DNA of 64,000 nt from DASXRA01 sp036502575 (GTDB lineage: Bacteria > Actinomycetota > Actinomycetes > Mycobacteriales > Jatrophihabitantaceae), in NCBI GenBank assembly GCA_036502575.1, contig DASXYL010000040.1, positions 105,718 to 169,717 on the forward strand, written 5' to 3'. Below are positions 8,750 to 18,553 of the stretch, piece by piece. The notes under the pieces are model-generated. The model had not been told where the DNA came from, did not search any database, and was given only the letters and a program-made list of their open reading frames with translations. Made by a program: the position numbers and the translations under genes. Every line of letters starts with the position of its first letter. Within the stretch, counting starts at the first letter, position 1.

Positions 8750-9357
8750 CGCGGTGCCCATACCCTGCGGTACAGGAGCCGTACGGGCGGCGGCAGCAGC
8801 TTGAGCACCCGCGTCTGCGTTGCCTCGGACGCGCCGTCGAGCAACCACGGGAAGAACTCGGGGGCGCCGCGCAGACCTTGCGTCTTGCGGAAGTGTCCGG
8901 TGAAGGCCCGCCAGCCGTCCGGCCCGAGATGTGTCGCGACCAACGGCAACGCCGCTTCCTCCTCGTGATGCATGTGGGCGGTCAGCCCGGCCGCCAACGC
9001 CCGGACGGTGTCGGCCAACGTCACCGGGTCGCGGGCGCCGAGCGCCGTGTCGATGCGTTCGAGCAGCGGCTCGAGCTCCCCGTGCTCCATCTCCATCTCG
9101 TCCAGCACCGCATCCTCGCTCGCTGACGTGAGCTTCGCCCGTAGCGGTGGCCACAACGCGACGTCCTCGGCCGTGTGGTGGATGTGCAGCTGGTTCTTGA
9201 ACGTCACCCACCGAGCCCGAACCGGTGCCGACATGGCCTCGCCGGCGGCGCAGGCCTCGGTGAGCCGACGCAGGTCGCGGCTGAACGCGTCGTGCGCGGC
9301 GTACATCATCGTGAAGTCGACCGGGCCGATGATCGGCGTGCGACTGCTGTCGGACAT
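8719..9357 (-). CDS. Hemerythrin HHE-domain protein
   Basis: This 212-residue protein has an N-terminal hemerythrin four-helix bundle with the iron ligands in order: His22 (AAHDAF), HIHHTAED near 71-77, EHGELEPLLERID near 106, and HMHHEEEAALP near 139. A basic 60-residue tail follows the bundle. A diiron site for O2, NO or redox sensing or storage is expected. It follows the MFS exporter on the same strand with a 17-base gap; an alternative ATG at 9378 would overlap the MFS stop (ATGA). The start at 9357 is preferred because GGAAGG lies upstream. Co-transcription with the MFS gene from the ECF41-type promoter is likely. Confidence 0.85.
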   Translation of the reverse strand: MSDSSRTPIIGPVDFTMMYAAHDAFSRDLRRLTEACAAGEAMSAPVRARWVTFKNQLHIHHTAEDVALWPPLRAKLTSASEDAVLDEMEMEHGELEPLLERIDTALGARDPVTLADTVRALAAGLTAHMHHEEEAALPLVATHLGPDGWRAFTGHFRKTQGLRGAPEFFPWLLDGASEATQTRVLKLLPPPVRLLYRRVWAPRYDRRSRSTT

Positions 9358-9374
9358 GGAGGTTTCCTTCCCCG

Positions 9375-10844
9375 TCATGCCCGAACCGGCTCGGGCAGCG
9401 TCTCTTCGGTGGGCAGCTCGACTTCGCCGCGAGCATTCTTCGTGCGGAGCGCGATGATCGCGGCCCCGACCAGGAAGATGCCGGCCGCCAGCAGCGCCCG
9501 GTGGAAGCCCGCGGTGAGCGCGTCGGGCACCGGGCGACCGCCCGCCAGCAGATGGTCGGTCCGGGACGTCGCGATCGCGGAGAAGATCGCGAGCCCGAGC
9601 GCCCCGCCGATCTGCTGCGCCGAGTTGACCAGGGCCGCGGCCAGCCCGGCCTTGTCCGCGGGCACACCGGCGTTCGCGGCCGTGGTCGTGGCGACGAAGA
9701 CCCCGCCGATGCCGAGCGACACGATCATCAGGCCCGGGAAGAGGTCGACGATGTACGAGCCGTCGACGGGGATGCGGGACAGGTAGAACAGTCCGCCCGC
9801 GGTGATCAGCGCGCCGGCAACGATCACCGGCCGCGTTCCCACCCGGCCGATCAGCTGGGAGGAGATGCCGGCCGATATGCCGACGCCGAACGTGAGCGGC
9901 AGGTAGGAGGCGCCGGTCTCGAGCGGCGAATAGCCCAGGACGTTCTGCATGTAGAGGGTGAGGAAGAAGAACATCGTGACGAAGCCACCGACGCCGATGA
10001 GCTGGGTGACGTCGGCCGCGGCCAGCCCCTTGATCCGGAAGATCGACAACGGGACCAGCGGGTTGCGGCCGCGCTGCTCGTTGTCGACGAACGCCGCGAG
10101 CAGAGCGGCGGCGCCGGCCAGTTCGCCGATCGTGGCGCCCGAACCCCAACCCTGATCGGGGGCCTTCACCAACGCGAAGACGAGCAGCAGCATCCCGCCG
10201 GTGACCAGGGCGGTTCCGATCACGTCGAAGTTGGCGAGCGGCGCGCGGCGACGCTCACCGGGGATCAGCCAGAAGATCCCGACGAACAGCAACGCGGCGA
10301 TCGGGGGGTTGACGAACAGCACCCAGCGCCATCCGGGCCCCTCGGTCAGTACTCCCCCGAGGAACACGCCGGCCGCCGAGGCGAGCCCGGCCACTCCGCC
10401 CCAGACGCCGAGTGCCGTGTGCCGGTCCTTGCCCTCCTTGAAAAGCGTCGTCAGGAGCGAGAGGGCCGCCGGCAGCATCAGGGCGGCGCCCAGGCCCTGC
10501 GCGATGCGGGCGCCGACGAGAACGCCCGCGTCACCGGCGAATCCGCCGATGAGCGACGAGACCGCGAACAGCGCGGTTCCAGCGACGAGGACACGACGGC
10601 GCCCCAGCAGGTCACCGGCCCGGCCGCCCAGGAGCATGAAGCCGCCGTAGGTCAGCAGGTATCCGCTGATGACCCACTGCAGGCCCTGGACCGAGAAGTT
10701 CAGGTCCTTGCTGATATCGGGCAGAGCGATATTGACGATCGAGGCGTCGACGAAGTCGAGGAACGCGATCGCGCACAGCAGCGCGAGCGTGTATTTGCCC
10801 CGCCGCGTGGCGAGGAATGACGGTTGAGCCGTGGTTGCGGCCAT
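9375..10844 (-). CDS. MFS drug exporter, DHA2 (EmrB/QacA) type
   Basis: This 489-residue transporter has about fourteen transmembrane segments and the DHA2 signatures ALLCAIAFLDFVDASIVNIALPDI (N-terminal), GYLLTYGGFMLLGGRAGDLLGRRRV (motif A) and ARIAQGLGAALMLPAALSLL (motif B/C region). Such proteins export drugs or metabolites with proton exchange. It is the first gene of a two-gene operon with hemerythrin and is transcribed away from the ECF41 sigma factor gene. Upstream lies a CGTCACA-N16-CGTC promoter matching the one in front of the sigma factor, so it is a likely direct target. A GGAGG ribosome-binding site precedes the ATG at 10844. The substrate is unknown. Confidence 0.9.
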   Translation of the reverse strand: MAATTAQPSFLATRRGKYTLALLCAIAFLDFVDASIVNIALPDISKDLNFSVQGLQWVISGYLLTYGGFMLLGGRAGDLLGRRRVLVAGTALFAVSSLIGGFAGDAGVLVGARIAQGLGAALMLPAALSLLTTLFKEGKDRHTALGVWGGVAGLASAAGVFLGGVLTEGPGWRWVLFVNPPIAALLFVGIFWLIPGERRRAPLANFDVIGTALVTGGMLLLVFALVKAPDQGWGSGATIGELAGAAALLAAFVDNEQRGRNPLVPLSIFRIKGLAAADVTQLIGVGGFVTMFFFLTLYMQNVLGYSPLETGASYLPLTFGVGISAGISSQLIGRVGTRPVIVAGALITAGGLFYLSRIPVDGSYIVDLFPGLMIVSLGIGGVFVATTTAANAGVPADKAGLAAALVNSAQQIGGALGLAIFSAIATSRTDHLLAGGRPVPDALTAGFHRALLAAGIFLVGAAIIALRTKNARGEVELPTEETLPEPVRA

Positions 10845-10877
10845 GAAGGACCTCCGTGAGTTGTTCCCACTGGTCCT

Positions 10878-10932
10878 GACGGATCGCGACGCGACGATGT
10901 GACGCCGTCACATCCGGGGCCTGCGACACGTC
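10878..10932. promoter_or_regulatory. Divergent pair of ECF41-type promoters sharing a palindromic -35 region
   Basis: On the plus strand CGTCACA (10906-10912) is followed after exactly 16 bases by CGTC (10929-10932), 34 bases before the sigma factor GTG. On the minus strand CGTCACA (10904-10898) is followed after exactly 16 bases by CGTC (10881-10878), 33 bases before the MFS ATG. The two -35 boxes are the arms of the perfect palindrome GATGTGACG-C-CGTCACATC (10896-10914). The reported ECF41 promoter consensus is TGTCACA in the -35 and CGTC in the -10 region, so each -35 differs from it by one base. Confidence 0.82.
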
Positions 10933-10966
10933 ATTGTGGAAAGGGATCCGATCGAAGGACGGAACT

Positions 10967-11842
10967 GTGGACACCGATACCTGGCCGGCCGAGCAATTCG
11001 AGCGGCATCGCAGCCACCTTCGCGCCGTCGCGTACCGCATGCTCGGCTCGGTCAGCGAGGCCGAGGACGCAGTGCAAGAAGCCTGGCTGCGCCTGCGTCG
11101 CTCGGACGAGAGCGCGATCGACAACCTGGCCGGCTGGCTGACCACGGTGGTGGGCCGGGTGTGCATCGACATGCTCCGGGCCCGCCGCTCCCGCCGCGAG
11201 GACTTCGTCGGCACCTGGCTACCCGAGCCGATCGTGAGTGTCGAGGATCACGCCAGCCCCGAGGAGCAGGCGCTGCTGGCCGACTCGGTCGGCTTGGCGT
11301 TGCTCGTCGTGCTCGAGACGCTGACGCCGTCCGAGCGGCTCGCGTTCGTCCTGCACGACACGTTCGGGGTGCCGTTCGAGGAGATCGCTCCGATGATCGA
11401 TCGGACGCCGGCGGCCGCGCGCCAGCTCGCCAGCCGCGCTCGACGCCGGGTGCGCGGCGCCCCGACCGTGCCGGATCCGGACCTCGCCAAGCAGCGCGAG
11501 ATCGTCGCGGCGTTCCTGACTGCCGCACGCGGCGGCGACTTCGACACGCTGCTGCAGTTGCTCGACCCCGACGTGGTGTTCCGTGCGGACTCGGGCACCG
11601 GCCCGCTGCTCGCTCCCCCGCTGGTCACCGGGCTCGAGGCCGTCGCGCGTCAGGTGGCCACCCAGGGGCCGCGTTACATGCCGTACTGCGAGCCCGCGCT
11701 GGTCAACGGTGCGGCCGGACTCGTGGTGCGAGCGCCGGGGCGCCAGCCCGCGGTCGTGGGCATCACCGTCGTCGACAGCCGCATCACCGAGATCGACCTG
11801 ATCATCGACCCCGACAAGCTCCGGACGCTGGTGGTCGATTAG
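10967..11842 (+). CDS. ECF41-group RNA polymerase sigma factor with C-terminal SnoaL-like domain
   Basis: This 291-residue protein has sigma2 (FERHRSHLRAVAYRMLGSVSEAEDAVQEAWLRL), the ECF41 linker motif WLPEP (near residue 84), sigma4 (LTPSERLAFVLHDTFGVPFEEIA) and a SnoaL_2 extension (residues about 180-291) ending in the characteristic DPDKL. In ECF41 factors the extension takes the place of an anti-sigma factor and modulates activity; the ligand is unknown. The GTG at 10967 has GAAGGA seven bases upstream. The gene is divergent from the MFS-hemerythrin operon, and both sides carry matching promoter motifs, so autoregulation and control of the exporter are expected. No carboxymuconolactone decarboxylase or epimerase, the usual ECF41 neighbours, is present. 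Confidence 0.9.
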   Translation: MDTDTWPAEQFERHRSHLRAVAYRMLGSVSEAEDAVQEAWLRLRRSDESAIDNLAGWLTTVVGRVCIDMLRARRSRREDFVGTWLPEPIVSVEDHASPEEQALLADSVGLALLVVLETLTPSERLAFVLHDTFGVPFEEIAPMIDRTPAAARQLASRARRRVRGAPTVPDPDLAKQREIVAAFLTAARGGDFDTLLQLLDPDVVFRADSGTGPLLAPPLVTGLEAVARQVATQGPRYMPYCEPALVNGAAGLVVRAPGRQPAVVGITVVDSRITEIDLIIDPDKLRTLVVD

Positions 11843-11852
11843 CCGACGTCGC

Positions 11853-13622
<1,770 letters not shown>

Positions 13623-13710
13623 GCAGCACTCCTGTATTTAGTGATTAGCGGTCGGCGGTGTACGGCTCGGTGCGGTTGCGCTTCCATCGGTGATCTCAGA
13701 TGTGTATGCG

Positions 13711-13723
13711 ATCTACTGTATGT
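13711..13723. promoter_or_regulatory. Candidate GntR operator upstream of gcl
   Basis: ATCTACTGTATGT matches 8 of 12 fixed positions of the shared GCATACNGTATGC palindrome and retains the central TAC-N-GTATG core. It is the weakest of seven copies. It lies 88 bases upstream of the gcl ATG in a 124-base gap. Confidence 0.5.
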
Positions 13724-13746
13724 GAGAACGGAAGACCCGTAAAGCC

Positions 13747-14757
13747 TCAGGCCGAGATCTTCACCGGCAACGTCTCGCGCGACCGGCCGGCCGCGGCCCG
13801 CGCCAGCAGGTCGGTAGCGGCGTAGACCGTGCGCAGCGTGGGCGCCGATGCACCGGTGATGTCAGCCATCTCGACGACCCCGGCCATGATGGCGTCCAGT
13901 TCGAGCTGCTTGCCGGCCTCGAGATCCTGCAGCATCGACGTCTTGTGATGCCCGACCTTCTCGGCCCCGTCGAGGCGCTTCTCGACCGAGATCGTCGGCG
14001 TGCTGCCCACCCGCGCCGCGATGTCGAGAGTCTCCTCCATCATCTGCTCGACCACCGCCCGGGTGCCGGAGTGCTGGCAGATCTCGACCATCGTGCCCCG
14101 GGTGAGCGCGCTGATCGGGTTGAACGCCACGTTGCCCATGAGCTTGATCCAGATGTCGTCACGGATCTTCGCCTCGACCGGACACTTCAGACCGCCGGCG
14201 ATCATCGCCTCGCTGAAGACAACGCAACGATCAGAGATCGTGCCGTCGGGCTCGCCGATCGAGAACCGCGTCCCCTCCAGGTGCCGGATGACTCCGGGTG
14301 ACTCGATGACCGTCGCCGGGTAGACCACACAACCGATGACGCGTTCCAGCGCCATCACCGCCGAGGTCGCACCGCCGGGATCGACGGCCTCGATGCGCCG
14401 CCCCTCGTACGGGCCAGCCAGCTGGTGGAAGTACCACCAGGGGATGCCGTTCTGGCCGGCGATGATGGCCGTGTGCTCGTGCAGCAACGGCTCGAGCAGC
14501 GGGCCGGATCGGGCATAGGAGTGCGCCTTGAGGCCGAGGAAGACGTAGTCGACCGGACCGATCTCCGTCGGGTCGTCGGTCGCGTGGGCGTACGCGGTGA
14601 AGTCCCCCCGCGGACTCTTGACCTGGATCCCGTGCTTGCGCAGGGCCTCCAACTGGGGCCCGCGGGCGATCAGGTGGACGTCGGCACCGCCCCTTCGCAG
14701 GGCGGCCCCGACGTACGCGCCGATCGCTCCGGCGCCAAGGACTGCGACCTTCACCAT
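13747..14757 (-). CDS. Ketopantoate reductase (PanE/ApbA) family; candidate oxalyl-CoA reductase
   Basis: The 336-residue protein opens with the NADP-binding Rossmann motif VAVLGAGAIGAYVGAAL (residues 4-20). It has the PanE central segment (IIAGQNGIPWW), the conserved CPVEAKIRDDIWIKLMGNVAFNPISALT motif with the catalytic lysine, and an all-helical C-terminal domain (ApbA_C). True PanE makes pantoate, but the position among gcl, frc and OFA genes recalls PanE2 of Methylobacterium extorquens, reported as oxalyl-CoA reductase producing glyoxylate. That assignment is inference. The ATG at 14757 has GAGGGGAG upstream. A regulon palindrome sits 26 bases before the start. Confidence 0.85.
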   Translation of the reverse strand: MVKVAVLGAGAIGAYVGAALRRGGADVHLIARGPQLEALRKHGIQVKSPRGDFTAYAHATDDPTEIGPVDYVFLGLKAHSYARSGPLLEPLLHEHTAIIAGQNGIPWWYFHQLAGPYEGRRIEAVDPGGATSAVMALERVIGCVVYPATVIESPGVIRHLEGTRFSIGEPDGTISDRCVVFSEAMIAGGLKCPVEAKIRDDIWIKLMGNVAFNPISALTRGTMVEICQHSGTRAVVEQMMEETLDIAARVGSTPTISVEKRLDGAEKVGHHKTSMLQDLEAGKQLELDAIMAGVVEMADITGASAPTLRTVYAATDLLARAAAGRSRETLPVKISA

Positions 14758-14783
14758 ATTCGCTCCCCTCGGCATTGACCTCG

Positions 14784-14796
14784 GTATATCGTATGC
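14784..14796. promoter_or_regulatory. Candidate GntR operator upstream of the PanE-like gene
   Basis: GTATATCGTATGC matches 10 of 12 fixed positions of the GCATACNGTATGC palindrome, with one half perfect. It lies 26 bases upstream of the PanE-like ATG (14757), in the 83-base gap after the OFA transporter, where it would overlap promoter elements. Confidence 0.6.
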
Positions 14797-14840
14797 AACG
14801 AACTTGACTCGTGTATCCGGAGGACGACTTGCCCGTACTG

Positions 14841-16268
14841 TCAGTCGGCCCAGTTGGGCGCGATGGCCGCATCCTCGCTGGTCACCGGCTTGGCCCGGGC
14901 CCGGTTGGCCATCGGCTTGGCGACGACGGGTGCCGGGTGGCGTCCGGGCTGGCGCAGGAACATGATCACGATGGCGGCGACGATCGCGAGCAGGCCACCG
15001 ATCGTGTACGTCCAGGTGTATCCCAGCGCGTTGATGAGACTGGAGCCGATCCCGATACCGAGAATCGCGGACGGCAGCTTGGCGCTGTAGACCAGGCCGT
15101 AGTTGGACGCATTGTCGTTCTCGCCGAAGTAGTCCGGGGTGATGGCCGCGAACAACGGGAAGAACGCACCGCCGCCGAAGCCCGCGACGAACGCCATGAT
15201 CAGGAACGGGATCTCCAGACCCGCTTTGCCCGACCACAGCAGGCCGAACTGGGCCAGCCCCTCGATCATCAGCACCAGGACGAGGGTCTGCTTGCGCCCC
15301 AGGTAGTCCGACACCCAGCCGACCGCCGCGCGACCGACCCCGTTGACGACCGACAGCACTCCGGCCGACGAGGCGGCGATGAACGGCCCGAATCCAGCGT
15401 CCTTGGCGAAGGGCACCTGGTAGGCGCTGCCGAACAGCGAGACCGATCCGACGATGAGGAACGCGATCCACATCAGTTCCAGCTGGCCGGTCTTGAGCGC
15501 CTGGACCGGACTGAGCTGGCGCACGGCCGGCGGGTTCTTCACCAGCGTGTTCGCGCTCGCGGTCTTGGCCGCCTTCTTCCATTCGTTCGGATCGACATCA
15601 GCCGGCCACCAGTTCTTCGGCGGATCCTTGAAGAACAGGGCGCAGGCCCCGATCACGACGAGCATGTACAACCCGATGAGGCTCATGACCAGCTTGAAGT
15701 TGGACGGGTGGAACCAGTACGTGAACACGTAGATGAACGGCACCGCGCCGTAGGCGAACCCGCCGTTGACGAAGCCCGTGCGCGCGCCCTTCTTCTCCGG
15801 GTACCACTTGGAGACCATGTTGATGCAGGTCGCGTACACCAGGCCCGCCCCGGTACCGCCCAGAACCGAGTAGCCGATCCACACCAAGGGCAGGCTGGAG
15901 AAGCTGGCGATGGAGAAGAAGCCGATACAGGTGAGCAGTGCGCCCAGCAGCATGGCTGTACGAGCCGAGACGATGTTCTTCTCTCGCAGCCGCCCGGCCG
16001 GGAACGCGATCCCGGCCTGGAACACGGCCCAGATGGTCACGATCCAGAACGTCTGGCCCAGGCTCCAGCCGTGCTTGTCCCGGATCGTGTCCTCGGCGGC
16101 CCCGTAGCCGTATTCGAAGACGCTGATGCTCACCATCGCCAGCCAGGGCAGCCAGACCATCCAGGCCCTGGACATACCGAGCAGATCGCGGTCGGTCTCA
16201 CCGACGCGGTAGATGCGACCGTTCGCGTCGGTGATTTCTCGGTAACTCGCAGCTGTAGACGCCATCAT
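14841..16268 (-). CDS. OFA-family MFS transporter (oxalate/formate antiporter type)
   Basis: This 475-residue protein has twelve transmembrane segments in two halves, with a soluble loop containing PPKNWWPADVDPNEW near residue 215. The sequences GYSVLGGTGAGLVYATCINMVSKWYPEKKG and PDYFGENDNASNYGLVYSAK are typical of the OFA (oxalate:formate antiporter) family. It probably carries oxalate in, possibly in exchange for formate or by proton symport. Two ATGs in tandem begin it at 16268 and 16265, with GGGAAG upstream. It lies 85 bases after the acyl-CoA synthetase gene and before the PanE-like gene. A second, more divergent family member is at 27698-29143. Confidence 0.88.
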   Translation of the reverse strand: MMASTAASYREITDANGRIYRVGETDRDLLGMSRAWMVWLPWLAMVSISVFEYGYGAAEDTIRDKHGWSLGQTFWIVTIWAVFQAGIAFPAGRLREKNIVSARTAMLLGALLTCIGFFSIASFSSLPLVWIGYSVLGGTGAGLVYATCINMVSKWYPEKKGARTGFVNGGFAYGAVPFIYVFTYWFHPSNFKLVMSLIGLYMLVVIGACALFFKDPPKNWWPADVDPNEWKKAAKTASANTLVKNPPAVRQLSPVQALKTGQLELMWIAFLIVGSVSLFGSAYQVPFAKDAGFGPFIAASSAGVLSVVNGVGRAAVGWVSDYLGRKQTLVLVLMIEGLAQFGLLWSGKAGLEIPFLIMAFVAGFGGGAFFPLFAAITPDYFGENDNASNYGLVYSAKLPSAILGIGIGSSLINALGYTWTYTIGGLLAIVAAIVIMFLRQPGRHPAPVVAKPMANRARAKPVTSEDAAIAPNWAD

Positions 16269-16353
16269 GGACTCGCTTCCCGAAGACTGTAGCCGTTTTT
16301 GGCCGTTATGGGCTCGCGCAGTTCTCCTGTCGTTCTCAGTGCCGGAGCGGGCT

Positions 16354-18489
16354 CTAGCTCGTCAGCAGGCCGGCGGCGCGGGCCCACCGGTATTTCGCTC
16401 CGAGCACCTCGACCGGCTTCTCCGTGGTGTAGGGGTAGGCCACCACGCCGTGCTCGAACAGGTAGTCGCTGGCTTGCTCGACCTCGACATCGCCGGACAG
16501 CGATGCAACGACCGGCTTGTGGATGCCCTTGTTGCGGAACTCCTCGACGACCTCGCTGACGAGTTCGGCGAAGACCATCGGTGGGGTGACGATGGTGTGC
16601 CAGTAGCCGAGGATCAGCGCGTGCACGCGTGGGTCCTCCAGACCTAGCCGGACGGTGTTCCGATAGGTCGAGGGCGGCTCGCCGCCGGTGATGTCCACCG
16701 GGTTGCCGGCCGCACCGAAGGGCGGGATGAACTTCCGGAACGCCTCGTCGAGGTCCGGCGGTATCGACATGAGCGACAGCCCGTTGTCCACGCAGGCGTC
16801 GGAGAGCAGCACTCCGGACCCGCCCGCCCCGGTGATGATGACGACGTTCTCGCCCTGGGGTGTAGGCAGAACGGGGAGACCGCGGGCGAACTCGAGCATC
16901 TCGTTCAGTCCGCGCGCCCGAACGACGCCGGACTGCCGGAGGATGTCGTCGTACACCGTGTCGTTGCCGGCCAGCGCTCCGGTGTGCGAGCTCGCCGCCC
17001 GCGCGCCCATGGCGGTGCGACCCGCCTTGAGCACGATCACCGGCTTGCGCTGGGAGACGCGCTTGGCGGTTTCGGCGAAGCCACGACCGTCCTTGAGATC
17101 CTCCAGGTGCATGGCGATGCACTGGGTGTTGTCGTCCTGCTCGAAGAACGTGAGCAGGTCGTCCTCGTCGATGTCAGCCTTGTTCCCGACTCCGACGATG
17201 CTCGACACGCCCATCTTGGTGGTGCGGCTGAAGCCCAGGATCGCCATGCCGATGCCACCACTCTGCGACGACAGCGCAACGCTTCCCTTGACGTCATACG
17301 GCGTGCAGAACGTCGCACACAGGTTCTCCGGCGTGTAGTAGTAGCCGTAGATGTTCGGGCCGAGGATCCGGACGCCGTGCTTGCGGGCGATCGCGACTAC
17401 CTGGTCCTGCAGCGCTTGTTCACCCGTCTCGGCGAAGCCGGACGGAATCAGGATGGCGCCGGCCGCGCTCTTGCCGCCGACTTCTTCCAGGGCGTCGGCA
17501 ACGAACGCCGCCGGGATGGCGAACACGGCGACATCGAGCTCGCCGGGCACGTCGGCCACACTCCTGTAGGCCTTGCGTCCCAGGATCTCGTCGGCCTTCG
17601 GATTGACCGGATAGATGTCTCCGGCGTAACCGCCGTCGATGAGGTTCTTCATCACCGAGTTGCCGATCTTGCCGGCCTCGTTGGACGCCCCGATGACGGC
17701 GATCGATCGCGGCTTCATGATGCGCCGCATGGATTGCAGGATCTCCTCCTGCGTGAACCGCTCGACCGGCTCACCGGCCGACTCGTCGACGAGGATCCGG
17801 ACATCCACCGCCGTGGCGCCGCTCGGCGTCGCGAGGACCGGATTGAGGTCCACCTCGGCGAACTGCGGAAAGTCGGTCACCAGGTCTGACACCCGCTGGA
17901 CCAGCGTGGCCAGCGCGTCCCGATCCACGCCCTCGGCTCCCCGCACTCCGCGCAGGATCTCGGCCGCCGCGATCCCGTCGACCATGGACAGCGCCTCGTC
18001 CCGGGACGTGGGAGCGAGCCGGAAGGTCACGTCCTTCAGAACTTCCACGAGGATGCCGCCCAGACCGAACGCCACGATCTTGCCGAACGTCTCGTCGGTG
18101 ACCGAGCCGATGATCACCTCGGTCCCTTCAGTGAGCATCTGCTGCACCTGGATACCGGTGATCGACGCATCGGCTTTGTACGCCTGGGCGTTCGCGACGA
18201 TCTGGCTGTAGCCCTGCGTCACGCCCGCCGGGTCGGTGAGACCGACCAGGACGCCGCCGGCCTCGGTCTTGTGGAGGATGTCCGGAGAGACGATCTTCAG
18301 CACGACTGGATATCCCAGACGCTCAGCGAGCGTCACCGCGTCTTCGGGCGATGTCGCCAATCCCTCGCCGGGCGTGGCGATCTGGTAGGCGTCGCAGACC
18401 TGCTTGGCCTCCCCCGCCGACAACGACGCTCGACCTTCGGCCAATGCCAGGGCGAGCACTCCCTCGACGGCTGCGCGGTCATATCCCAT
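16354..18489 (-). CDS. ADP-forming acyl-CoA synthetase (acetate--CoA ligase family), fused subunits
   Basis: The 711-residue protein fuses an N-terminal ATP-grasp (beta) domain, residues about 10-225 with GYPVVLKIVSPDILHKTEAGGV, to a CoA-binding domain starting near residue 255 (MKPRSIAVIGASNEAGKIGNSVMKNL) and succinyl-CoA-ligase-like domains. The phosphohistidine is expected in SSHTGALAG near residue 501. The enzyme forms an acyl-CoA from a carboxylate, ATP and CoA, giving ADP. Between frc and the OFA transporter, oxalate or formate is the suspected acid, but this is inference. GAAGGAG precedes the ATG at 18489. It lies 64 bases after frc and is probably co-transcribed with it. Confidence 0.9.
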   Translation of the reverse strand: MGYDRAAVEGVLALALAEGRASLSAGEAKQVCDAYQIATPGEGLATSPEDAVTLAERLGYPVVLKIVSPDILHKTEAGGVLVGLTDPAGVTQGYSQIVANAQAYKADASITGIQVQQMLTEGTEVIIGSVTDETFGKIVAFGLGGILVEVLKDVTFRLAPTSRDEALSMVDGIAAAEILRGVRGAEGVDRDALATLVQRVSDLVTDFPQFAEVDLNPVLATPSGATAVDVRILVDESAGEPVERFTQEEILQSMRRIMKPRSIAVIGASNEAGKIGNSVMKNLIDGGYAGDIYPVNPKADEILGRKAYRSVADVPGELDVAVFAIPAAFVADALEEVGGKSAAGAILIPSGFAETGEQALQDQVVAIARKHGVRILGPNIYGYYYTPENLCATFCTPYDVKGSVALSSQSGGIGMAILGFSRTTKMGVSSIVGVGNKADIDEDDLLTFFEQDDNTQCIAMHLEDLKDGRGFAETAKRVSQRKPVIVLKAGRTAMGARAASSHTGALAGNDTVYDDILRQSGVVRARGLNEMLEFARGLPVLPTPQGENVVIITGAGGSGVLLSDACVDNGLSLMSIPPDLDEAFRKFIPPFGAAGNPVDITGGEPPSTYRNTVRLGLEDPRVHALILGYWHTIVTPPMVFAELVSEVVEEFRNKGIHKPVVASLSGDVEVEQASDYLFEHGVVAYPYTTEKPVEVLGAKYRWARAAGLLTS

Positions 18490-18553
18490 GTCAATTCACT
18501 CCTTCGCCGCCGAGCCGCGGCCGGGCGTTCGATGTGATTGCGATAGCCGGACT

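Noticed and set aside
13747..15582. 611-residue frame joining the PanE-like gene to sequence upstream
   Set aside because: Only the part from 14757 encodes the PanE fold; the upstream extension is out-of-frame OFA transporter DNA.
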